NCBI GenBank assembly: GCA_001792895.1
Contig: MARA01000012.1
Location: 496,001-560,000 of the forward strand
Origin: Lentinus brumalis
Taxonomy: Eukaryota > Basidiomycota > Agaricomycetes > Polyporales > Polyporaceae
Length of the DNA: 64,000 bases
Direction: 5' to 3'
This document shows, piece by piece, positions 36,135 through 45,989 of the stretch. The stretch's first letter is position 1. Each line of letters starts with the position of its first letter. The position numbers were made by a program, and so were the translations under genes. A model generated the notes under the pieces. That model was not told the DNA's origin. It did no database searches and was given only the letters and a program-made list of their open reading frames with translations.

Positions 36135-38124
36135 ATGTCAACGATCGTAACGGCCGAGGTGCACGCAACAACCCCAACTAGGATGGCCGTTAGCCACCCG
36201 AGAAGCATTCATATTACTTATTACGCCATACCGCGAGACGTCCGAATTTCTCGATCTGGGACAAGCACGCATAGTTCCGCGGCGTGTCTTGTTTGCTCTT
36301 CCCGCCAGAACATTGCCCTGGGCGTACCACCACGTTTCCGTCTTCCCACTCTCATCTCGCCCCCATCCTCTCCCTCTCAGCTCGACTCTGCGCTACCGCT
36401 ATTGCGCTGCGCCGCTCGATCGGTACCCAGCCATCACACACGTACTGTAGCGTGTCGACACGCTCTGCATTGCTCGAAGACTACATACGGTACATCTGGT
36501 GCAACTCAAGCGTCCTCGACGAGCTCGAACTACGGTACGTGTCCTGCGTCGTTCGGCCATACAGACCGCGCTGACACAGGCATCTCCGACCTTCAAGTGC
36601 GATAGGACGCAGCGCTTCGTCTGGACTCTACACCGCGTTCCAGAACGCGTACCAGCACGCGTTAAGACGACACGGTACGTGGCTCTCTATATCCCTGTGC
36701 AGTATGAGGTCAGCATGTGCTAATCACCCGCGTCGTGTATACCCGGCGCGTCATATCTCCGCCCATGTCGTGCGGCAGCGACACGACACTGCACAGCAGG
36801 TGGACCATCGTCAGGTACGTACCTGCTTGCAATGCGAGCGAGCGAACGCGTTGCTCATCGTCAGTGTTCATCTTCCAGCTACCTGCCGTCCGATGATCCA
36901 AGGCCGCCGCATTACTGAGGGAACAGCCTATCGAGCGGTTCATCCTGCGAGTACGTACCAATTCTTCCACTCTACTCGTGTCAGCACGCAGCGCCGGCTG
37001 ACCATTCAACTGTTCCAGTGAATTTACACCTCCCAGCATCTCGTCACGCCGCCGCTCGCGTCCACCTACTCGTCGAGCTCGCGGGATGATATCTGGGTGC
37101 CGGCGATCGAGGTTTACGCAACGTGCCGCAGGCTGTCAATAGAGGTACGTACCTGCGCTCATTCGCAGCGCATGCACGGCCGACTGACTGTCGACCATCG
37201 TCCCAGACTCGGACGTCACCTCTGCGGTAAGCTGGCAGCCAGGCGTACCTACGACTCCCACCGGCCGGCTCGGGAGGCAGTGGACGCGTCCTCGTCTACT
37301 GTTGTATCGGACCCACCTTCCAAGCTGCTCTGACAGAGACAAGCGGTACGTACCTCGGTCTCATCCCGGCTGGACAGCACACGCTGATAGCCATGTCATG
37401 ATCAGCGAGTCTCCAAATCTCGTGAGATTCTGTGCAAGACGCATGAGAAGACGGCGCGACTGACTGGCAGGCAAGACGCTGCGCCGCTCCGAAGCCGTCT
37501 GGGACGCGACAAGTCCAGCGCAGAGCGTGTCTTGGGGAAACTCGACGCGTCGTTGTCGCCCAGCTCATGACGAGTGGTACGTACCTTCGTGCACATCTCG
37601 TACGCGTACTGAAGACGTCCCAGGTCTCCCGGACGCCGTCTCCTGCCATTATCTTGGCAACCGGGAGCGGAGTCGCACTCGCTGTAGATGGAGACCGCTG
37701 TCGCAAAGTACGTACCTTTTCCCTGACGCCTCCGAGCTACTGGCGGACTTGGCTGATGGCAAACTCTGCAGCAGCTTCAATTCGCTCTCATCGAACTCCG
37801 CTGCTAGACACGCGTCGTCCGGCACGAGCAGACTGGCGAGCTCCAGAGTGTCGAAGGTGAGCATATGCATCCCGGATTCAGGCTGCCGGTGCTGACATAG
37901 ATCTCGCAGAGCTGACAGATAACGCGCAGAGACAGCACAGACGCGAGAGCAGGCGGCGCAGGTGAGAGGCGGGCAGACGGAGGCAGCAGCGGTGGTGGTG
38001 GTCGAGAGTAGACTTGCGCACTTCTCGGAACGTGCGAAGTCGTAGAATAGGCGCCCGTGCTCGTTTCGACGCAGAGTCCTCGAGAACGCGTCACATCGCT
38101 GCAGCGTGTGTGTACTGTACGTAG
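36135..38124 (+). pseudogene. Locus A, unit 4
   Basis: Collinear with unit 1, and of the unit 1/5 type in exons 3 and 4. All six GTACGTACCT-type donors are kept (one reads GTACGTACCA at about 36952). A frame difference relative to unit 3 lies in the first exon. The last exon ends in TAG at 38122-38124. Function unknown. Confidence 0.4.
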
Positions 38125-38446
38125 TTCGTCAATGAAACACGCTCTTCCACACCCTCTCGCTGGTCTGTTTTGCTGGGATCGCGGGCGTCGAGTTCCAGCC
38201 GCTACTGCGCGCTGTGTCCCTGCCCCTCTGCTCAAGAGCCCATCCTCGCGAACGTCTTCACGCTGTATGTCGAGAGAACAAAATATATTTGCGTCTACCT
38301 ACATACACGTCTGCTACTACCAAGCCCGCCCTCGAACACCCAGCCCAAGTCCCACCACGCCGCCGTCCCCATCCCTCCCTCCCTCCCTCCCCACCGCGTC
38401 TATACCCCCAGAACACCCACCGTGCCTATACCCTCCAGAAAACACC

Positions 38447-39310
38447 CTAAGGTGAAGCTTGCATCTGGTGCGTCTGCTTCGCACTCCGCTGATAGCCTAA
38501 CCACCCCGCCGCCGCGCCCGCCCGCCCCGGACGCGAGCAGCAACCCCGGCGTGCCTGCAGATCCCGGCTCGAGAGGTCGCCACGCACAACGGGACGACGC
38601 GACTTCAGCGAAGACTTGAGTGGCTCACCCGACTTCTTCCGCGCTATGCTGGCGGCTAACGATTGTGGCGCAGAGAATGCGCGATTGCTTGTGCCCTCGG
38701 CGCGGATGTTGGCGGTGAGCGCGACAGAAGCCGAGGACTCGGCGAGCGGAAGCGTCTTCTTGAGGTCGTCCAGGTCGATGTGGAGGTCGACGCGAGGCGA
38801 AGACGACGCACGGGGAGTCTCGTTACCGGACATGTCTTCAGTGGAAGACTGGGTGGCAGGGAACGCCACACCCTTCTCAAGCTGGGATGCACTTCTCGAC
38901 CTGAGGACGGCGGGCATGGGAGTCGAGTCGGCGGGCGAACGGAAAGCTTGCATCTTGGGGGTGCGGGTGCGCTTGGCACGAGGGTGCATCTGGACGTACG
39001 ACTCCGAACCGCTGGACGAGCTGGACGCCTCGTCCTGAGCGGGCGGCTCCACGCGAGGGGGAGTCGGGGGTTGTACTACCAGGACGGTGGGCACTGCGGA
39101 GGTGCCTGCCAAGGGAGCCTCCGCGGCCACGATACGGTGGATCGTCGTGGCGGGGGGCGTTGACGGTGCGGAGAGGGTGGCCAAAGTGATCGAGCGCGAC
39201 GATGACGACCGACGTGGGATGCGCGGGAGGGGCGCGCCCGCACTGTTCGAGTGCCGCGTGTAGTAGTCCATGGGGGCGGCGTACGCGTGGAGGTTTAGTA
39301 CCGTGCTCAT
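38447..39310 (-). pseudogene. PP1 regulatory subunit (Gac1/CBM21 family), unit 4: N-terminal half only
   Basis: ATG at 39310 (MSTVLNLHAYAAP) opens a 287-codon frame that keeps the Ser/Pro-rich N-terminal region. After SLKSRRPVVRGDLS it joins directly to former 3' sequence through about 21 bp of filler (GGCGTGCCTGCAGATCCCGGC on the plus strand). The PP1-docking motif and CBM21 are both gone. A product, if made, would lack every known functional element of the family. Confidence 0.75.
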
Positions 39311-40045
39311 GAGGATCGTTGTCTGTGGGGTCTGCGGGAGGGACAATCAGCACCAAGGGGAAGGTTCTGCGGCTGACGCGCGGTGACACGGCGGATATCC
39401 GCGTACGGGGGATTACTCACCTGCTTAGTGACGTCGCTTGCGGGAGGCCTTGCGAGCGCTGGGCCGAATGGTCGAAGGCGTTGAAAACGATAAGTATAGG
39501 AAAAAGGTGTCGCTGGACGCGAGCAAAGGGACCGGGGGAGCACTGCGGAGGAAGCGACGCAGACCGAACTATAATGTATGGAGGAGAATCATTGCTGGTC
39601 AGCCGCCGCCCGCGAGAAGGACGAGAACAGAATGGAGCGATGGGGAACGGAGAGACTCACCAGAAGCCGTGAGTAGATGTTCCGGCGCAGGGGTGCGCAG
39701 ACGGCAGATCCTGGGCGCGGCGCGTGAGACGGCGGGTGCGCGACGGGGCAACAGCGTGCTCACCAGGAGAGACAGTGAGCGGGCTGTCTGGGACGGCGAC
39801 CTCTTGGGACACGACGGCCGGCGGGGAGGGAGGGAGGGGCGGACGTGGGGGTCGGGTGGCAAGAGACTGGGCGAAAAAGCCGTCGAAGTGGTTCATCTCG
39901 CACGCGCGCCTAGGGGCGATGCGAACGAGCTCGCCATCAATTTCGAACACACGGCGGTCTGGGCCGAGTTCGCTCTCACACTAAAGTGGAGCCCCTGTCC
40001 GCTGGCTCGAGGCTGCCGCTCTGGGCTGCATACTAGCTCGTCCAT
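39311..40045 (-). CDS. CBM21 leader, unit 4
   Basis: Homologous to the leader of unit 1. The intron next to the CBM21 start is only 89 nt (39332-39420) instead of 256 nt in unit 1. The start exon (ATG at 40045) is kept. A shorter G run in the second exon changes the frame to one reading AVVSQEVAVPDSPLTVSPG before the next donor. Which frame is ancestral is unclear. Confidence 0.3.
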
Positions 40046-40235
40046 GCTCTCCTGAGTCCTGATTCTGAGATATAGTCAGCCCAGTCTACGACCGTCGACA
40101 GCCGTCGACGAGCTCCCGACGAGCATCGGGCTTGGTGAGCAGAAGGCCGTGCTTATCAGGACAGTCGCATCTGTGTCGCTGCTTATCGCGGTGACAGGCC
40201 CGGTTTTCCAGACGCTGCGACACCGCAGCGGTCGT

Positions 40236-40250
40236 TCGATCCTCGACACC
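40236..40250. repeat. LINE target-site duplication, left copy
   Basis: TCGATCCTCGACACC, matching the right copy at 51039-51053 except for one base (A for G). The unoccupied site in the other units reads TCGATCCTCGACGCC. Confidence 0.9.
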
Positions 40251-40264
40251 TTTTTTTTTTTTTT

Positions 40265-40425
40265 GTGGTGCTAACCTGTGGTAAGACGCATAATTTAGCT
40301 TAATGTCTCCCAGCCAGGCTTTGCAGGTAGTCAGGATAAGATATCCACGCACCGTCAGGGGAAATGCGTTACGCACACAACCAGTAGTTGTAGTGTGGGA
40401 CTGAGGTCTCTCTAGCCAACGCCCA
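40265..40425 (-). other. LINE 3' UTR
   Basis: About 160 bp between the end of ORF2 and the poly-A tail. No further feature seen. Confidence 0.7.
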
Positions 40426-43400
40426 TCAAGGGGCTCTGGTCCCCATACCCACTAAAACCCCTAAATCATCAATCCAGTCATCTGGGAGGTCCTCACTATT
40501 TCTCAGGATTGGCCTCCATGTTGCGAGGACTACCGCCCGCTTTGGTTTCCTCCCCGGGAGCCTAGACCGGACCAAAGCCCTGTCCATCTCCATCCTTCTG
40601 CTGATCGCCATCCTCAGGCGGTTTTCTACTTCCCCATCCGAGTGCGTTCGTTCACCTTCCCATTGAATGACACGCTCACATCTCAACTTCCACACCAGGT
40701 GCGCCGCTTCCGCCACCAAGAGCCTCGCCAGTCTCGAAGGCCCTTTCATTGGTTTCCCGTCCCCGTCTCTCAGGGTGATATGGCTCGCACCGACTATAGT
40801 TCCGATCGTTACAGGTGGGAGGCGTGCGCCCGACCTTTCTATCATCAGTCTGACTCTCCCCCAGGTCTCGTCTTGCCCAGTTACCCTGCATTCCGTCAGG
40901 ATATGCTCCATGGAATCCTCCAACCCACACTCCCCGCAGAGCGCGCGGTTCTCGTAGCCCGAGACGTGTGACCAATACTTGCCCACTCTATGCGCGCCGT
41001 GCGCAACTTTCCATGGGAAGTCTCTAATCTTTCTAGGAAGGTCCGGCTTCCGTAGACCTTTCCATAGGGCTTCCTCCGATGGGCACACCTTAAAGTCGTG
41101 CTCCAAGGTCGCCTGTGTTCTCTGTATCATTAATAGAGACGTCCTTCTCGCCTCCGTCTCCTTCTCATCTCGGATCGCTCTGTACGCCAAGGCTTGAGTC
41201 AACGCCGCAATCCTCGCTCCATCCTGGAGGAAAGCCGCCACATCTGGTTCCAGGGCCGCGTGTTCAAGGTCCCTCTCCGTCGTTGCTTCACGCGCGAGTA
41301 CATCCGCTCCTTCATTTCCTTCAATCCCTGCGTGCCCTTTGACCCAGCGGAAAGTGGTGATCGTTCTCCTCGCTCGGAGTCTCGCCGCCGCTCTCTTGAA
41401 CGCCTCAGCACACCTTACTCCAATCCAACCCGGTCTTCCCACTTCAGGAGGTGCTTCGTGAGTCCGTCAATCGTGAATTTCGAGTCCGACACTATGTGCA
41501 TCGGGGTTCCAGGGTCCACCAGCATTGCACTCCTTTCCACAGCTGCGATCTCCGCTGCTTGGTTTGACTGGACCGGGCCTGGGACTCTCCCGCCACAGTT
41601 TCTATCGTCATTGCTTCCGAACCAGATTCCATATGCGGCCACCGCCGACGCACTTCCGTTGTTAACGCAAGACCCGTCCGTATAGATTTCAAGGTCCTGG
41701 CCACAGGGCCCATTCTCACTACTCCTAACAGCTGGGAGGGCCGTGGAGTGGTCTCGGGTCCCACTCCCAAAGATTCTGTACGCCGTCACCATTGGCGCGT
41801 GCGACGCGACCGACGGGTTGAACAGAATTCTCTGGTCCTCCAGTCTTGCTTGCTCGTTACGCCTAAGTCTTGTCGGAGTAAGCGAGAGGTTATCTCTCAG
41901 TCGCACAGTTCCCGGGTTCCACAAGGGAGATATTCTTTCCACCACCTTCGCCGCCATAGCTGCACACCTATGCGGGTCGTCACACCCGTTCGCACGGTCC
42001 GTCGCACACCCCCGACACCTGCACCTCCTATTCTGTACGTGGTCATTCCCAGCTCTCCGCGCCAGGTTCCTCACGCTTCTCTCAGCTACCCGTACACATT
42101 CGCCAACGGTACTCACGCGGTGGTTCTCCCTGAGGCATTTCGCGCTCTTCGTGTTAGCAAGACTCCGCCCCGTTACTTCCCCGATGTGGTACCACACCGG
42201 CATTGCAGCCCTCAAGCTTTCCGCAGGGTTAATCGGGTTCATTACAAGGTTGTACTTCCTCGCGGTCTTGACCATCCTCTTCAGATCTCCGTTGAGGCCC
42301 GCTGAGTGGTGAAGGCTGACTTTCCACGTCTGCACAAAGGGGCTGACTTTCGCTGCATCCTCAACGTTCCTCGACGCAACTACTGTTGCCCTCGCCAGTA
42401 GCGCTTCCGCCACAACCGCCCACCTTGGGCGGAGGTTCTGGTCTCCGAGGAACTCCTTCAGCCACATTACTTCAATCGCTTCGTTTCTCGCTTCTATATC
42501 TAGTAAGTTCAGTCCACCTTTGGCAATCGGCTTATAAAGAGTATCACGGCCCACTCTCGGGTGTTTGTCCCCGTTCCACATGAACTCCGCAGCCATTGTT
42601 CTCATACGCATCTCAATCTTTTCCGGCATTGACTGCGCCTTCGCCAGGAATTGGGTTCTGCCTCCAACCTCCATCCCTACAATGAGCTTTCTCCCGTACA
42701 GGGTGGGGTTCCGTCTCGCCCAAAAGAGGAGATTCTTTTCCAGCGTTCGGAGGACTCTGTTCCACGGCTCCGACTCGTCACACTTGTTCCCAATCCACGC
42801 ACCGAGAGATCTGATCAGCTCCCCGTCAGGGACGACTCGAACATTCAATGGGATCGAGCTTCCCAGGACCGACGTCGACGTTCTTGCCACAACCCCGCGT
42901 CGGAAAACCTCTGAGCCCACTGGCAGGACATCCGTCTTGTCAACATTGAACCTTGCCCTCGCCGCCGCGCACCACCGGTCGAGTATGGTCTGAAGGTCTC
43001 CAAAATTGTCGTGCTCGCTCAAGTAGACAGTTGTGTCGTCCGCGAACAGTGTCGTTATCAATCTATCAATATCCCCTTTGACTTCTAGTCCTTTCAGGTC
43101 CGACTTTCTCAATGCGCACGCCAAAGGTTCAATTGCTAGGATGAACAAGAGGCAAGACATTGGGTCACCCTGCCTGACGCCTCTCACAATTCTGTAGAAT
43201 TCACTCTGCTCTCCGTTTACGAAGACGCAGCTCATTGCGTGCTCATAGAGGCTTTTCACCGTGCGTATGAAATTTTCTGGGAAGTTGAGCTTACGGAGGA
43301 CAGCCCATAGGTATTCATGGTCGATCATATCGTACGCCTTTTCTTGGTCCAGGGCCACAATTGCCCCATTACACTCCTCCACCTCCGCGTAGTCTATCAT

Positions 43401-45404
43401 CATTCTCGAGAGTTTGATGTTACTGAAGATTTGTCTCCCAGGGATGAATGCCGCCTGGTCCGGCTCCACTAACGTTCCCGCAACATCGGCCAGTCTCATC
43501 GCCATGACTCTCGTCATGACTTTATAGTCAGCGTTCAGCAATGTTATCGGTCTGTAGTTAACGACCTCTCGTTGATCTTTCTTTAGCTTGTATATCGGGC
43601 AGATCCACCCGTGCGTGAAGGTGGTGCTCTGAGCGACGCCATGCGCCTCAATATCATTGAACACCCGTCTTAGGGCCTTCGTAAGTGAGAAGGTTTCCCT
43701 CTCCGCCCCAGCGTCCTTGACCTCCCACTTCAGGTATGTCTTCCATAGCTCAGCCGGGAGCCCGTCAAGCCCAGGGGCCTTCCCCAACGGGGACTCTTGG
43801 ATCGCGCAGCTTATCTCATCTGAGGTGATCTTCCTTGCTAGGGCCCCCTTCTGCCGCGACGACAGTCCAGCATCTAGCGGCTCAAGGGCTCGTAGCGTTG
43901 CCGCCGGTATGTCAATCTCCTGCCTCTCCGGGTCCTCTTGAAGCTTATCGTAGTGCGCTTTTGCGACTTCTGCCATTTTCTTCGACTTACTTGTGTATCT
44001 TCGGATCCCGGCCTCATCCGTCGACTCACGGAGTTCGTGGATCATCGTACTTGGGAGTTGCGGAGCGTTGAGTTTCGTCCAATATTTGCTCATGGTTTCT
44101 CCCTGCAGCCAGTCCTTGGTCGCCACCGCTCTGCGCTTCCTGTCGAAGCGTCTGATCTCCAGCTTGGTTAGCTTCTCTTGCAGGATCGCCACCGCGTGTT
44201 TATCCGGTACGTCCCCTTTCAAGAGGTCGCTGATATCTTGCTCAACTGCTGCAATCTTTCTCTCTATCTTAGGGATGAGGGCCTTCGCTCTCTTTCTCGC
44301 AGCAATCCTCAGATCAGCCTTAAAGGTCTCGTACACAGTCTGCGGATTCATTTGGTCTGATCTACCGTTCATTTCCTCCAGTTCTCCTTGGAGCCTCAGG
44401 CCTAGGGTTCTCATCGTCTTCGCGAACTCACCGTCGTTCAGGAGGGTTGCCGGCAGTGCCCACCTCCCTTTTCCCGGCCTCGCCGCTTTGTAGTTCGCCA
44501 GCGAGACACTTGCAATTCTATGGTCCGTCGGGAAGCCCGGGCCTTCGAAGTTCCAATCTTCCGCACGTCTCATGATATCCGGGGTGGCATATATCCTATC
44601 GATCCTGGACTGGCTCCCCGTCGCCGTTTGGAGGTACGTGTAGGCTCTTTCTCTGGGGTTGTTTATCCTCCACCCGTCACGCATATTCAGCCATGCCATC
44701 AGACTCCCAAGAGGTTCCACAGCTCCAACCGAATCTACTCTCGGTGGGAGCCTGTCGATGGATTCTTCAACGACGTTAAAGTCACCCACCGTCACTTCTG
44801 GTCGTCGGCCACGGTCTCTTATTAGAGCAGCTTTCAGGTCGGTCCAGAAGACACCATTCTCAGCTGGAAGGTTCGGGGCGTACACGTTCAGGACTCGTAG
44901 GGTTCGGTCACCTGTCCATTTGAACGTGAGTATCGCCGCACGTCCCGGGATTAGCTCCTTTAGGGTCAGCTCCTCTGAGCTTACTATTCTAGTGTTGATC
45001 ACAAAGGCCACGCCACGCGCGCCCGTCTGGTTCTCAGCATCAGGGCTTCCCAGAATCCGCATCGACGCCTTGAACAGGTCATTCAAGTTGTCGATTCTTG
45101 TCTGCGTCAGGTGCGTCTCTTGCAGGGCTAGGACCGCTATTTTTCGATCTCTTACAAGCTGGTTCAGCCTCAGCCATTTATCACCAACCGCCATACCACC
45201 TGCCGCGCGCACATTCGCGCCGTAGCCTCTCATGTTGAGGGTGGCCACTACAATTCTCCCTCTCGTACGTCTCTTCTTTGCACTCCTCTCCCTCCTCGCT
45301 TCAACGTCAGCCTCCTCACGACCATTTCTCTCATGGTTACAGGGGGCTCTAGTGCGTCCGTTCGCTCCGATCCCATCCTCGGGAGGTTGCGCCGCACCAC
45401 ACAC
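40426..45404 (-). CDS. LINE ORF2: endonuclease, reverse transcriptase, RNase H (one frameshift)
   Basis: Makes the nick, primes on target DNA and copies the element. Endonuclease motifs: VVATLNMRG near residue 50, LQETHL near 93, GDFNVVEES near 206 and TDHRIASVSL near 293. Reverse transcriptase: AFIPGRQIFSN, ALDQEKAYDMIDHEYLW, GVRQGDPMS and FADDTTVYL near 785. RNase H: EIYTDGS near 1238, the AAEIAAVE and VSDSKF segments, and VKGHAGIEGNEGADVLA. Zn motif: C-x2-C-x7-H-x4-C near 40890-40940. A 1-bp frameshift near 41430, inside RNase H, splits the frame (a stop follows at 41415; the second frame runs 41442-40426). The 5' end has no ATG before the first endonuclease strand (45404 is GTG), so translation may depend on reinitiation or another start. 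Confidence 0.9.
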
Positions 45405-45989
45405 CCTCTCTCCGGGGTCAGAAAGGCTGTTATGACCAGGTCCGATTTCTTGTTCCGCGTGTGTTATGTTATTTCGTGTAGTATTCGCAGTCGCACATTC
45501 AATCTAGGGTACGACTATACCCCAGATCTAGGCCCATACCCGGGGTCACGGGAGACGTCCATCCTGTCCCAAAGGTTGGTCCAGGAAGTTTGCATTGCGC
45601 GGTACGTCACGCCTGAAAAGGCAGCCGCCATCCGCCCGGCTTTCCTGCGCTCTCAAGCCAGTGTATTTGGGCCAGGCAGGTGCGATCCACAGCTTGCGCT
45701 GCAGATTTTCGCTAGAGTAGAGAAGAAGGAGGTCATGATAGGAGATGTATGACATCGTCGCACTCGTTGTCTTCGCCAGAGCAGCACACCAGGACATTCA
45801 AGATGCGACTTATTCATTTTTCATCCTATGTAAGTGAATTGTATCGTCGGGGTATTCAAGATGACAGGGGGTTCAGGGTTCGTCGTAGCAGCAGCATGAT
45901 GGGGTGTTACAGGTAGGAGGTTCAGCTATCCACAGTCAGGGTATGCAAGGAGCGTATACACAGCAAGAACTTCATATCAAAGACGTAGG
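45405..45989 (-). other. Spacer between LINE ORF1 and ORF2
   Basis: About 585 bp. The ORF2 frame stays open back to about 45506 without an ATG. No other conserved feature was seen. A start or a ribosome-reinitiation signal for ORF2 should lie here. Confidence 0.5.
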
